Below, piece after piece: positions 25,883 through 35,364 of a stretch of 64,000 bases of DNA. The notes beneath the pieces were generated by a model that saw only the letters and a list, made by a program, of their open reading frames with translations, did no database searches and was not told the origin of the DNA. The DNA comes from Brevibacillus_H sp049846925 (GTDB taxonomy: Bacteria > Bacillota > Bacilli > Brevibacillales > Brevibacillaceae). Position numbers and translations under genes: made by a program. How positions within the stretch are numbered: position 1 is the stretch's first letter; each line of letters begins with the position of its first letter. The stretch covers positions 62,001-126,000 of the forward strand of contig NZ_JBNCMT010000007.1 in NCBI RefSeq assembly GCF_049846925.1, in the 5' to 3' direction.

Positions 25883-26918
25883 TTATCATGCGCTAAAAGA
25901 GATTGATTTAACTGTGAACAGCGGAGAATTGGTTGCTCTCCTTGGGCCATCTGGTTCAGGAAAAACAACACTGCTGCGGATTATTGCAGGATTGGAAGAG
26001 ACGGATACGGGGAGTATCAGCTTTCACGGAGAAGAGACGACTCACACGCCTGTTGGCAAGCGTCAGGTAGGCTTCGTCTTCCAGCATTATGCCTTGTTCA
26101 GGCACCTGACCATTTTTGATAATATTGCTTTTGGATTACAGGTAAAGAGTCGCAAGGAACGCCCCTCCAAAAAAGAGATCAAAGAAAAAGTTACTGAGCT
26201 GTTGAAATTGATTCAGTTGGAAGGATTGGAGCATCGGTATCCAACACAGCTATCAGGCGGACAGCGACAGCGTGTTGCTCTGGCCCGTGCTCTTGCTGTT
26301 GAGCCCAAGGTTCTCCTGCTGGATGAACCGTTTGGAGCACTGGACGCCAAAGTTCGTCAGGAGCTGCGCCGTTGGTTGAGACAGCTCCATGAGAAGCTTC
26401 ACATTACTACTGTTTTCGTTACGCATGACCAGGAAGAAGCATTGGAAATGGCCGATCGGGTGGTCATTATGAATCAGGCAAAGATTGAGCAGGTTGGCAC
26501 TCCCGAGGAGGTGTATCACCAGCCGGTCAATCCGTTTGTCTATAGCTTCCTCGGTAGAGCAAACCGTTTCCATGGCGGAAATGAGGCAGTGGGTAATCAG
26601 GAAGCGGCAATCGGCTACGTCCGACCGCATGAGATGGAAGTATCCCATGTGTACCAAGGGCCTAATTCTATTCAGTCCGTGATCCAGCACGTTTATCCAA
26701 TTGGTCCGATTATCCGGCTGGAGTGTAAACGAGTGGATACGGGAGATTTGTTTGAAGTGGAACTGAGCCATGAACGGTACAAGGAACTCGGGATAGCAGC
26801 GGGACAGACAGTGTATGTTCAAATCCGGAATGTCCGTGTCTTTCAACCAGTAAACCAAGCAAGCACATCTTCCGTGATAGCGAGTGAATATCCCCGATAT
26901 TCCGTAAGTGCAAGATGA
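25842..26918 (+). CDS. cysA: Sulfate ABC transporter ATPase CysA
   Basis: ATPase of 358 residues: Walker A GPSGSGKTTLL, signature LSGGQRQRVALARAL, Walker B LLLDEPFGALD, switch His in FVTHDQEEA, and a C-terminal TOBE-like regulatory part. TTG start at 25842, six bases after AAGGAGAG, inside the end of cysW. Completes the sulfate importer. Confidence 0.93.
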   Translation: MSIEVKNVSKTYGNYHALKEIDLTVNSGELVALLGPSGSGKTTLLRIIAGLEETDTGSISFHGEETTHTPVGKRQVGFVFQHYALFRHLTIFDNIAFGLQVKSRKERPSKKEIKEKVTELLKLIQLEGLEHRYPTQLSGGQRQRVALARALAVEPKVLLLDEPFGALDAKVRQELRRWLRQLHEKLHITTVFVTHDQEEALEMADRVVIMNQAKIEQVGTPEEVYHQPVNPFVYSFLGRANRFHGGNEAVGNQEAAIGYVRPHEMEVSHVYQGPNSIQSVIQHVYPIGPIIRLECKRVDTGDLFEVELSHERYKELGIAAGQTVYVQIRNVRVFQPVNQASTSSVIASEYPRYSVSAR

Positions 26919-26932
26919 TCATTTTCCAAAAC

Positions 26933-26960
26933 AAAAGGCGGCCGCTTAGGTCGCCTTTTT
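26933..26960. terminator. Terminator between cysA and ger operon
   Basis: AAAAGGCG pairs with CGCCTTTT(T) around a 12-base loop; serves both convergent operons. Confidence 0.85.
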
Positions 26961-26965
26961 CCATT

Positions 26966-28084
26966 TTATTTAATAGTACCTGAGCTGACAACGAGTATAT
27001 GTGCATCGACAGTTACTTTAGCCTTCGGAAACAAATTGCGCCATTTTTCTTTTGACCAATTTTTTTTGTTCTGATGGCTCCGCACATATTCTCCCAGAAA
27101 CATAGGATCGACCCGCAGTTTCTGTAGTTTATTAACCAAATTGGCAACTTGCCTTTCATATTCTTTCGCAATTGCCTCTTCAACCATATCGACTTGGTCC
27201 TCGTCCTCCAGGTTTTTCTTTCCCGTATATTCGATGATCGAACACTTCATTTTTATGAGGATGTTAATTTTCGGTGACGTTGCACTTCCTGAGGCACGAA
27301 TATGGTTTTTCGAATCAATGGCATACAGGACTACGTTACTCTCGCCCTTATCTATCGTTTCGTGAATCGTCAGACTTACATCAGTCAAGGTCATATGCTG
27401 GAAGAAGGTGAAGAGGATTTTTCCTTCTTCCATGCTAACGGTGTCCACCAGCTTGTCGTCTCGAAAAAGAGCAATATTGACAATGCGAATTTTTTTGTCC
27501 TTTTCATCGTATTTGATACACGGCAAAACAGGGTCAATTGTCTCATCTGTGAGTGCAAAGATCAGATCCTGCAAGGTTGTAAAAGGGATAAAGTCCGTAT
27601 CCCCGCGAGGTCGCAGCAGGTTATTCATAAACGTATTAATTTCCGTCTTATTTTCTTTGGAGCCCTGCATCAGCAGCTTCTCGCAGGAACCATCAACAAT
27701 CGCAACGAGCAGAGCATCTCCAATCGAGGGATCACGATAGAGAGCTTTAATCACTCGGGCAACCCCGTTTTTGCTGGCAAATTCCTTGCTGATCAACAAA
27801 ACACGCAGTTGAGTCGTAGTGAGGGTTCGGTCTGACTCTCTGTTTAACTTAGGCAATGCCTCATGATAAATGGGGACGACGACCTGATAGAACTCTGTCA
27901 CCTGATTTTGGCCGGTATTGGGCCTGGGAACGGTTGCCGTCACTTTGAATTTGTCCTTGCCAGCATAGTCTAAACCAATGATTCCAATGAACCCGAAATC
28001 CTCGAGAGTGGGTTTCTCCAGTTCTTGTGAACAACCACTGATGATCATTACGACTAACAATAAAATCAATCTAAGCAGTCCCAC
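26966..28084 (-). CDS. Spore germination lipoprotein, Ger(x)C family
   Basis: Germinant receptor C subunit, 372 residues, lipobox IISGCSQE. The order domain-by-domain (N-terminal GIIGLDYAGKDKFKVTATVP, central RDPSIGDALLVAI, C-terminal PMFLGEYVR) follows GerAC. GTG start, overlapping the B subunit by 14 bases. Anchored to the outer face of the spore inner membrane in known systems. Confidence 0.9.
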   Translation of the reverse strand: MGLLRLILLLVVMIISGCSQELEKPTLEDFGFIGIIGLDYAGKDKFKVTATVPRPNTGQNQVTEFYQVVVPIYHEALPKLNRESDRTLTTTQLRVLLISKEFASKNGVARVIKALYRDPSIGDALLVAIVDGSCEKLLMQGSKENKTEINTFMNNLLRPRGDTDFIPFTTLQDLIFALTDETIDPVLPCIKYDEKDKKIRIVNIALFRDDKLVDTVSMEEGKILFTFFQHMTLTDVSLTIHETIDKGESNVVLYAIDSKNHIRASGSATSPKINILIKMKCSIIEYTGKKNLEDEDQVDMVEEAIAKEYERQVANLVNKLQKLRVDPMFLGEYVRSHQNKKNWSKEKWRNLFPKAKVTVDAHILVVSSGTIK

Positions 28085-29165
28085 GGTACCTCATCCTTCC
28101 TCGATGGAACAAGTGAATGAGCAGTAGAAGAGTAGGATACAGAACGACGCAAAGACCAAGATAGAAGTTCCATTCAAAATACAGCCTGTGCTTGATTTCG
28201 TGAGGGATTGGCAGCAAGATGAACAGCGAGGAAACAATGGCACAAGCAACAAGGATTCCTCTGTTTTCTCTATTTACAATGGTCTCAATTCCCTTTTGAG
28301 CCGCCCAAAGATAAGAACACGCAGTTGTAAGAATCAGAAAGACCCATAGGGAAACACCAAAATTCTCAATTCGCTCGATAAAAGAGAGTTCAACTGCTTT
28401 AAACAGGTTCAGTACGGGGAAACGCAGATTGTCCATTTGCCACCGGGTAAAGTAAATGGCGCTAGTGAAGCAGACTGTCACGTAGAAAGCGGCAGTAATC
28501 CAGATTCCGATGGAGGCATGCTTATATACCTTCTTTTGATTGACCACATAAGGAAAGTAAACCAGGAGCAATTCATATCCCATCATAGCAGCATATCCTG
28601 TTTTAAAGGATGAGAAAAAATCATGCAGCGTAAGGTCGAAAAGGGGAAACAAATGAATTGGATGTCCTTTTGCCATCGCCCATTGTAAATAATAGATCAT
28701 CCATCCAGTCATCAAAAAACCAATGATGCAAAAGCGGGCAATGGTTTTAATCCCTCCTAGGGCGATATACACCATTGCAATATATAGAACAATCATGGGT
28801 CCCAAAATGGTTCGATACGGAAGAGTCACGATTTGGATGAGACGGAGATAGCCTTCCGTAACAGTGGCAACTTGAATCATAAAATAGACAATCACAAAAA
28901 GTGAGATGCCTTTACCTAACCATTTACCAAGAAGTTTTTCATTGATGACAAAGAGTGTGTCATCTGGATAACATCTTCCCAACCAATAAATGGAAAGAAG
29001 AGTAAGCTGGGCTATCACGGCAAATATAGCAGGGAGTATCCATTGATTATAGCCTGCAGCACTTAAATCATGTGGCAGCGAGAGTAATCCCACCCCGACC
29101 ATGGAATTCTGAACAAGAAAAATGACGTGTATCGGCTGCAGCTTTTTGATTTTCCCTCGATCCAT
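28071..29165 (-). CDS. Spore germination permease-like protein, GerAB family
   Basis: Germinant receptor B subunit of 364 residues with about ten membrane helices and the APC-type fold; QNSMVGVGLLSLPHDLSAAGY near the N-terminus is typical. It binds the germinant in characterised receptors; the ligand here is unknown. Lies between A and C subunit genes. Confidence 0.9.
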   Translation of the reverse strand: MDRGKIKKLQPIHVIFLVQNSMVGVGLLSLPHDLSAAGYNQWILPAIFAVIAQLTLLSIYWLGRCYPDDTLFVINEKLLGKWLGKGISLFVIVYFMIQVATVTEGYLRLIQIVTLPYRTILGPMIVLYIAMVYIALGGIKTIARFCIIGFLMTGWMIYYLQWAMAKGHPIHLFPLFDLTLHDFFSSFKTGYAAMMGYELLLVYFPYVVNQKKVYKHASIGIWITAAFYVTVCFTSAIYFTRWQMDNLRFPVLNLFKAVELSFIERIENFGVSLWVFLILTTACSYLWAAQKGIETIVNRENRGILVACAIVSSLFILLPIPHEIKHRLYFEWNFYLGLCVVLYPTLLLLIHLFHRGRMRYRGTA

Positions 29166-29169
29166 ACCT

Positions 29170-30675
29170 TCACTCTTCTTTCGGAGGAACTTTCAGCTCC
29201 TTCTTTGCCCGAGAGATCCCGCTTCTGCTAATCAAGAAGGATATAGGGGCTCTTATGATCGAATTGGCTAGATCAGTGAACTTTCGGGGAATCGGCCCCA
29301 TATACGGACTTCCCAGAGAAGTCACTTCGGACAGGTGGGCAAGCATCCAGGCTAATGAGATGGTTTGACCGTACATACCAAATATCCCTGCCATGATGAT
29401 GAAGATGTATCGCATAAATCGAGATGAGTTGGCCATCTGCAAATTGGTCGGCAAGAAAGAGAGAAGGGCAGAAACAGATATAACGACAATCAGGATATTA
29501 CTGGCCAATCCTGCCTCAACCACAGCGGTGCCAATCACAATACCGCCCACAATACCCAACGTCTGACCGATTTTACTGGGCATCCTTGCTCCTGCTTCCC
29601 GCAAGATTTCTATGACCAATTCCATTAACAGAACTTCAATCAGCGGGGGGAACGGAACCTTGCTCCGTGATTCCGACAGCAATATAAGTAAAGCGGGAGG
29701 CAACATCTCGGGATGATAGGTCAAGACGGATACATAAGTGGACGTAAGAAAAATGGTCACAAAAAAACCAAAAAAACGGATACAGCGAAGCAATGTAGCT
29801 GTCGGCCAACGATTGTAAATGTCTTCGATACTTAAAAACATTTCCAAAAAGGTTGAGGGAGTGATAATTGCCTCGGGTGAACCGTTCATGATCACAACGA
29901 CACGTCCGTCAAGTAAATGCTTTGTAGTGTTATCTGGCCGGGAGGTAATGAAATATTGCGGAAAGGGAGAATAGGGTTTATCCTCGATGACCTGAGCAAT
30001 AGATGGTAAGCCGGTAAACCCGTCATATTCAACATTTTGCAAACGGTGAATAACCCGTTGGACATTTTCGGGATTAGCGATATTCTCCATATAAAGAACG
30101 CCAATATTATTCCTGGCTTCTGTACCGATCAGGAAGAGTTTTGATTTCAGATTAATGGAGCGAATTCTTCTTCGCACAAGAGAGATATTTGTTTCCAGTG
30201 ACTCCGTAAAAGAGTCTTGCGGTCCAAGTACTGTTGTCTCGTTCTCCGGCGTGGAGATACTACGCTCCGGGGTACTGTTCGTGTCAATCGCAAGAATCAG
30301 GCCCTGTTCGTGAAAAAATAGAATGGTAAAACCAGAGGCGATGTGATGAAGCAGCTTGGGTAATTCATTCGAATCCATTATGATCGCCGTTTTCAGCAAA
30401 TCTTCGGGGTGTTGATCCAGATACAGATTCAACGGTTCCAGAACCATTCGGTGAAGAGTAGAAGAATTGACAAGAGTTTTGATATTGATTAATGTGACAA
30501 GCTCTTTGTTCGGTAAATGAAAGTCGATATATTGCACATCATCGATCCGGTGAAGATTCTCTTGTACCGTTTCTAGAGTAATGGTTCCCTTTGACTCAGG
30601 ATAGGTTACATCGTTTGTATCCTGCCCTTTGGAGTGTTTAAGGGTGCTTTGTTTCCAAAAATCCAAGAAATTCAC
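29170..30675 (-). CDS. Spore germination protein, GerAA family
   Basis: Germinant receptor A subunit, 501 residues: hydrophilic N-terminal part, then about five membrane helices with the conserved PFPPLIEVLLMELVIEILREAG and PSKIGQTLGIVGGIVIGTAVVEAG segments. Start placed at GTG 30675, with AGGAGAG upstream, because the ORF extension lacks a ribosome site. First gene of the ger operon (A-B-C), normally sigma-G controlled; I could not define a convincing sigma-G promoter. Confidence 0.9.
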   Translation of the reverse strand: MNFLDFWKQSTLKHSKGQDTNDVTYPESKGTITLETVQENLHRIDDVQYIDFHLPNKELVTLINIKTLVNSSTLHRMVLEPLNLYLDQHPEDLLKTAIIMDSNELPKLLHHIASGFTILFFHEQGLILAIDTNSTPERSISTPENETTVLGPQDSFTESLETNISLVRRRIRSINLKSKLFLIGTEARNNIGVLYMENIANPENVQRVIHRLQNVEYDGFTGLPSIAQVIEDKPYSPFPQYFITSRPDNTTKHLLDGRVVVIMNGSPEAIITPSTFLEMFLSIEDIYNRWPTATLLRCIRFFGFFVTIFLTSTYVSVLTYHPEMLPPALLILLSESRSKVPFPPLIEVLLMELVIEILREAGARMPSKIGQTLGIVGGIVIGTAVVEAGLASNILIVVISVSALLSFLPTNLQMANSSRFMRYIFIIMAGIFGMYGQTISLAWMLAHLSEVTSLGSPYMGPIPRKFTDLANSIIRAPISFLISRSGISRAKKELKVPPKEE

Positions 30676-30769
30676 GTGGGAATCTCTCCTATACCAAAAA
30701 GAAGTATGCTTATTATTACCAATTGATATAGGTACATACATAAACATAGGACATGGACAACGACGATGA

Positions 30770-30804
30770 AATAATAAAGACCATCGACTGAGGATCGATG
30801 ATCT
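30770..30804 (-). terminator. Terminator after GNAT gene
   Basis: On the minus strand AGATCATCGA pairs with TCGATGGTCT (one mismatch), followed by TTATTATT. Confidence 0.65.
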
Positions 30805-30818
30805 CCGTTAAAGTTCCT

Positions 30819-31697
30819 TTATTTCGAAAGGCAATTGATCACGTAGTATTCATTGGCCCCAGTTTCATGAAACCCGCATGATTGGTAGAGGGCAAGAGCA
30901 TTTTTATTTTCTGCAGCGACATCCAAAGCAATCTCTTGAATCTGTTTTTGTAGCAATCGATCGATTGTCTGATTCAGGATTTGTCTACCATACCCCCTGC
31001 CTCGAAGGTCGGGAGCAACACTAAACCCGTAGATAAAAGCTTTGTTGTTTTCTACAAGTACATTAATCTTTCCGATTGGCTGATTATCTAAAATGGCAAT
31101 AAGAGTGGTAGTGTCCGATTTTTTACCAAAATTATACAGGACATACTCTCTTGCATCCTTTTCTTCTAAATTGAATCCGGAAACGTCCAAAGCAACGAGT
31201 GTATCCACGTCTTCCAGACTTGCTGTAACCAGAGAAATATCATCTCGGTATGCCACATTCCTTGACCCTTCCTTCCAATCCATCCAATACTCGGAGAACG
31301 AATAAGTAGCTCCTATTGATTGACAAAATGCTTTTCCTGCTTGGGATCGGTTGTGACTAATAAAGAGCACTTTAGGAATTTGTCTGTTGGTGCACTCTTC
31401 AAGGGCTTCCTTCACTAATACGGTGAAAATGCCTTTTCGTCGAAAGTCAGGGTGGACCATACCGCAACATTCAGCCTCGGTGGAACGGAAGATATAAATA
31501 CCGAGAAATCCGACCAATTGGTCATCATGGTAGAAAAGAAAGTCATTTGTCTCGTTGGTAGAGCGGCTTCGAAGCATATCACGGTTCAATTTCAATTGAA
31601 TGTTTTCATAGGTGTCGCATTGATCTGCAAGCTGAAAGATCTCAGCTAATTCTAGTTCAGATAAACCTTGTCTGGGGAATAGTCCGTTTTTGGTCAT
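30819..31697 (-). CDS. Tandem-domain GNAT acetyltransferase
   Basis: Protein of 292 residues with two GNAT domains. The acetyl-CoA P-loops are visible as VHPDFRRKGIFTVL (about residue 85) and VAPDLRGRGYGRQIL (about 230). The C-terminal domain ends in DVAAENKNALALYQSCGF, a full GNAT signature, so at least this half should be active. Substrate unknown. Single-gene unit with its own terminator. Confidence 0.87.
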   Translation of the reverse strand: MTKNGLFPRQGLSELELAEIFQLADQCDTYENIQLKLNRDMLRSRSTNETNDFLFYHDDQLVGFLGIYIFRSTEAECCGMVHPDFRRKGIFTVLVKEALEECTNRQIPKVLFISHNRSQAGKAFCQSIGATYSFSEYWMDWKEGSRNVAYRDDISLVTASLEDVDTLVALDVSGFNLEEKDAREYVLYNFGKKSDTTTLIAILDNQPIGKINVLVENNKAFIYGFSVAPDLRGRGYGRQILNQTIDRLLQKQIQEIALDVAAENKNALALYQSCGFHETGANEYYVINCLSK

Positions 31698-31925
31698 GTG
31701 GTGTATTCCTTTCCAAATTCTTCAATATATTTCATGGTTATTATACAAAAATTCTAGCAAATTACACAAATATCTGATTTCGAAAAATTGTACATTTGTT
31801 TAAAAATAGTAATTTCCGGGAAATGGCTTCCTGGCATTGTCGAGAAATGTTCACAATTATATAGCCCGGAAGAGTCATTTGCCTTTGTTGAAAAGTTGGT
31901 ATGGTTGTATACGGGGAGGTGTATA

Positions 31926-33101
31926 ATGCCAATCGTTTTACTGTTGCTCATCCTTTTGTGCATTCCACAGGGAAGTGCGTATGCAAGCAGCTTACAAGAA
32001 AAGATAAATCAGGCGCCACCTAATGCAACCATTCCATTAGAAGATGAGGTTTATACGGGTCCCATTGTGATCAATAAACCATTGAAGCTAGTTGGCAAAG
32101 GAATAGATAGATCGGTAATTCAAGGAGTTGGGACTGAGAACGTAGTAACTGTCACAGCGAATGGAGTAGTCATCAAGAACTTGACTATAACGGGAGATGC
32201 ATCGAGTCTAGTGCAAAAACGAGGAAACGGGATTCAACTCGATCACAGTAGCGGCAACATAATACAGGGACTCAAAATCATGCACGTACAGGACGGGATC
32301 TATTTTGATCAGTCTTTTGACAATGTAATAGAAGAAAATGTAGTAACCGGGTCACGTTATGGATTTCATCTGATGTCTGCAGGGCGAAGCCGATTCCAAA
32401 AAAATGAGGTGAACCAGAGCGTGACCGGAGCAATGGTCATGGAGACGAATCAGGCGGTTTTTGAGCAGAATCGCTTTCTCAAGCAACGTGATACCAAGGG
32501 TTTCGGTATGTTGCTGTTTCAGTGTCAGGAATGCAAGGTGATCGATAACGTCATCTCCGACAACACACATGGAATTGGCATCGATTCGATAGAAGCCAGC
32601 AAGATTTCTGAGAATAACATCAGCTCCAACTCCATTGGTATCGATATTTTTGGGCCGATTGAGAATTCGGTAATCATCCGTAATTCATTCATCGGAAATG
32701 TCCAGCAAGCCGTTGTAGAGGATGGCATCCGCTCACAGGTCTTTCAAGAACAGGGAGTGGGCAACTATTGGGATGATTATGTTGGCTTTGACGTAACAGG
32801 GGATCAGATCGGGGAGACCGGTTATAGCAGTCAAGGACTCCTTTTTCACTGGATTGAAAAAGCACCAGCCCTGCAAATCATGTTTGCCAGCCCTGCCCAA
32901 TCTTTCCTGGATACCGTGGCTCAATCAGATGATACGGTCATCGATGCCTATCCCTTGATAAAGCCGCCAACCATCAAACAGCAAGACCTGCGAGAAACTG
33001 GGGCTGGCTTCATGTTTCCCGTGTTTATTTTCATTTGCTCCGTACTGGTAGCTGGAAGTATTTCTTTCATCTATAAGAGTGCTACTTATTCGAGACCATA
33101 G
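31926..33101 (+). CDS. nosD: NosD-like copper-binding beta-helix protein
   Basis: Protein of 391 residues: signal peptide (LLLLILLCIPQGSAYA), a right-handed beta-helix built of short parallel repeats (residues 35-300, e.g. GNGIQLDHSSGNIIQGL), and a C-terminal membrane anchor (GFMFPVFIFICSVLVAG). Start at 31926 follows GGGGAGG. NosD works with NosF and NosY to mature the copper site of nitrous oxide reductase; nosL, nosY and nosF follow. No nosZ in the window. Confidence 0.87.
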   Translation: MPIVLLLLILLCIPQGSAYASSLQEKINQAPPNATIPLEDEVYTGPIVINKPLKLVGKGIDRSVIQGVGTENVVTVTANGVVIKNLTITGDASSLVQKRGNGIQLDHSSGNIIQGLKIMHVQDGIYFDQSFDNVIEENVVTGSRYGFHLMSAGRSRFQKNEVNQSVTGAMVMETNQAVFEQNRFLKQRDTKGFGMLLFQCQECKVIDNVISDNTHGIGIDSIEASKISENNISSNSIGIDIFGPIENSVIIRNSFIGNVQQAVVEDGIRSQVFQEQGVGNYWDDYVGFDVTGDQIGETGYSSQGLLFHWIEKAPALQIMFASPAQSFLDTVAQSDDTVIDAYPLIKPPTIKQQDLRETGAGFMFPVFIFICSVLVAGSISFIYKSATYSRP

Positions 33102-33115
33102 GAGGGAAAAGATAG

Positions 33116-33589
33116 ATGAGAAAAAGAGAGATTACCATTTGGGCAACAGTTATGGCGGCCTGCTTTTTTCTGCTTGCTGGATGTGGAGGGCAAGCAAAAC
33201 CGCAGCCACAAGCAGTTAATGAAGCCGTAGATACATGTGAAGAATGCCATATGGCAGTAATGAATAATGGCTATGCTGCGCAGATTGCTATGGCAGATGG
33301 GCAGGTCAAGAAATTTGATGATATCGGCTGTGAGACCAAATATGAGGCCGCACATAAAGATCAGCTTGCAGGAGCAGGCATCTATGTACAGGACCGCAAT
33401 ACAAATGAGTGGATTGAAAAAGAGAAGGCAACCTTTGTCGTCCTGGCAGAAGAAGCAACGCCGATGGGATACGGTGTTCACTCCTTCAAGACAAAAGAAG
33501 CAGCAGAGGCCTTTGTCAAGGAGCATGGAAAAGGGCAAATTCTCGATGCAGCAGGGTTATCTTCACATGATTGGCATCAGGACAAATGA
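33116..33589 (+). CDS. nosL: NosL-family copper lipoprotein
   Basis: Lipoprotein of 157 residues, lipobox LLAGCGG, then DTCEECHMAVMNNGYAAQI, where the CxxCxM cluster fits a Cu(I) site. KKFDDIGC and the EATPMGYGVHSF segment are also family features. GGAGGG upstream; the stop overlaps the permease start (ATGA). Copper delivery to NosZ or another cuproenzyme. Confidence 0.88.
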   Translation: MRKREITIWATVMAACFFLLAGCGGQAKPQPQAVNEAVDTCEECHMAVMNNGYAAQIAMADGQVKKFDDIGCETKYEAAHKDQLAGAGIYVQDRNTNEWIEKEKATFVVLAEEATPMGYGVHSFKTKEAAEAFVKEHGKGQILDAAGLSSHDWHQDK

Positions 33590-34413
33590 AAGATTTTATT
33601 TTCTATGAACTAAACCTTGCCAGGAAAAATAGATGGATTGCCGGGTTTTCCGCCTTGTTTGCTGTTCTCTCCGGACTACTTCTCTATGTCTCCGTGTACA
33701 CTTACGGTGGCGGCGGACACGAGGGCTTTAGCCGGGAAATTTCCTCGCTCTTAAATCTGTCTATCTACATTATCCCGATACTTTCCCTGCTGTTAGGCTC
33801 TGTTTCTGTAGCCGGAGATCATACAGACGGAATGTTCACGTTGCTCAGATCTATTCCGTTGTCTGTCAGAACCTATCTATGGGGCAAGTTCCTCGGACTC
33901 TCACTGTCCCTTTCCATTGCCATATTTCTGGGTTATGGAGTTGGAGGACTATTGTTTTCTCTCTTTATCGGAGAGGCAGATTTATCTCTGTTTCTTTTAT
34001 TTTTGCTGGTCAATTTGGCGCTCGCTTACATTTACATGGCGATTGGCTGTTTGCTCGGCAGCATCGTTTCCAGTAGAATTCAGGCCATTTTCAGCAGTCT
34101 GGTGATATGGTTTTTCTCTGTCTTGGTTTACGGGATGCTGATGGTAGTCATCCTGCCTTTTCTACCTTTTACGATGATGAAAAGCTTTGCCATTGCGATG
34201 ATCGCTCTGAATCCGGCCGATTTACTGCGTGTTATTTTCGTTATGGCGATCGGAGATGGTGGAGTCTACGGGCCATTGTTCTATACCTTGTCATCGGTGA
34301 TGAAGAATGGTTTTTCTCTTCTAGCTGTGTTCGCAGGGATTTTGCTGGTTTGGGTCGGGATTCCACTGGTCATTGGCAGACGATATCTGGAAAGGAGAGA
34401 GGGACGTGGCTAA
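33586..34413 (+). CDS. nosY: NosY-like ABC transporter permease
   Basis: Permease of 275 residues with six helices; starts MKDFIFYELNLARKNRW and has the GDHTDGMFTLLRSIPLSVRTYLWGKF loop of ABC-2 permeases. Coupled to nosL (ATGA overlap) and to nosF (8-base overlap). In known systems NosY and NosF energise NosD. Confidence 0.85.
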   Translation: MKDFIFYELNLARKNRWIAGFSALFAVLSGLLLYVSVYTYGGGGHEGFSREISSLLNLSIYIIPILSLLLGSVSVAGDHTDGMFTLLRSIPLSVRTYLWGKFLGLSLSLSIAIFLGYGVGGLLFSLFIGEADLSLFLLFLLVNLALAYIYMAIGCLLGSIVSSRIQAIFSSLVIWFFSVLVYGMLMVVILPFLPFTMMKSFAIAMIALNPADLLRVIFVMAIGDGGVYGPLFYTLSSVMKNGFSLLAVFAGILLVWVGIPLVIGRRYLERREGRG

Positions 34414-35086
34414 GATTTGGGAAGGGATTGGCATCTCCAAAACGTATCAGAATCATACTGCCCTGGAGCCGCTTACGATTTACTTTACCGCAGGCGAATG
34501 TGCGTCCTTGTGCGGAGGCAATGGTGCTGGCAAAAGTACCTTGCTTCAGTTAATCGCAGGCGTACTGACTCCCTCAAGTGGCTCCATCCATCTGGCAACT
34601 GGAACAAAAATCAGTTACATGCCGGACAGACTGGAGTTTCCAAGCAAAATCACAGCGTATGAGTTCCTGTTGTTTATCGCAAAAATGAAACAGTGCACGA
34701 AGCAAGAAGTACTCAGCAAACTGGCGAAAGTAGGATTGGATACTGCAGCAGAGAAGCAAGTTGCTACTTTTTCAAAGGGAATGCAACAAAGACTGCTGTT
34801 AGCCCAGGCGATGCTTGGCGATCCTGATATTCTCTTACTGGATGAACCGGGTAATGGACTTGACCCGTATTGGATTGATTTGTGGAAAAAGATTTTGCAT
34901 GAGTATAAGGAGATGGGCAAAACCGTAATTTTCTCATCTCATGTTTTGCACGATGTCGTTGATGTTGCTGACCGTGTCCTCCTGTTTAATCAGGGAAAAA
35001 TGATAGATGATTCACCTGTTGTTGCGTGGAAGGAAGCGGGGCGCAACTGGAATGAACTGTTTTTGGAGAAGCTGGCTGAAGGGTAA
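34406..35086 (+). CDS. nosF: NosF-like ABC transporter ATPase
   Basis: ATPase of 226 residues: Walker A GGNGAGKSTLL, signature in FSKGMQQRLLLAQA, Walker B ILLLDEPGNGLDP, switch His in FSSHVLHDV. GTG start at 34406 with AAAGGAGAG upstream. Closes the nos operon; a terminator follows. Confidence 0.87.
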   Translation: MAKIWEGIGISKTYQNHTALEPLTIYFTAGECASLCGGNGAGKSTLLQLIAGVLTPSSGSIHLATGTKISYMPDRLEFPSKITAYEFLLFIAKMKQCTKQEVLSKLAKVGLDTAAEKQVATFSKGMQQRLLLAQAMLGDPDILLLDEPGNGLDPYWIDLWKKILHEYKEMGKTVIFSSHVLHDVVDVADRVLLFNQGKMIDDSPVVAWKEAGRNWNELFLEKLAEG

Positions 35087-35088
35087 GT

Positions 35089-35118
35089 AAAGTCGCAAGA
35101 AAAAAAGCGACTTTTTTC
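35089..35118 (+). terminator. Terminator after nosF
   Basis: AAAGTCGC pairs with GCGACTTT, loop AAGAAAAAAA, then T-run. Confidence 0.85.
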
Positions 35119-35202
35119 TTTGATTTTTGACAAAACTACTGTAATTTATGAAAAAAAATGTTACCTTTATAGTAACAATTACCATATCAATCAGTAATAG
35201 TT

Positions 35203-35270
35203 CATGGAAGCAATGAGCTGTCACCTGTAAACTGGGCACTTGGGTGATAGGGAGCTAGTAGTGCAACCGG
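35203..35270 (+). ncRNA. Cyclic-di-GMP-II riboswitch
   Basis: The segment contains GGAAGCAATGA near its 5' end, then GTAAACTGGGCACTTG, GCTAGTAGTGCAACCGGCC at the 3' end. These are the conserved strings of the class II c-di-GMP aptamer (compare TTAAATTGGGCACTTG and TTAGTAGTGCAACCGACC in clostridial examples). GGGTGAT and the hairpin between them give the P2 region. The intrinsic terminator follows directly, and its 5' arm begins in the last aptamer bases, so ligand binding should control read-through into the stress protein/GGDEF/chemoreceptor/STAS genes. Confidence 0.88.
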
Positions 35271-35297
35271 CCAGTTCATAACAACTGGTCTTTTCTT
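35271..35297 (+). terminator. Riboswitch expression-platform terminator
   Basis: CCAGTT, loop CATAAC, AACTGG, then TCTTTTCTT. The stem can extend by one G-T pair into the aptamer 3' end (GGCC), making the two structures competitive. Confidence 0.8.
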
Positions 35298-35364
35298 GTT
35301 AGCCAGTATGCTATTTTTGATGATTATTTGGTTTGATTCTTCTCGTAACGGAATGGTGAAAACT

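Noticed and set aside
30676..30760. Sigma-G promoter for the ger operon
   Set aside because: Expected from biology, but no pair of boxes with acceptable match and spacing could be defined by eye.
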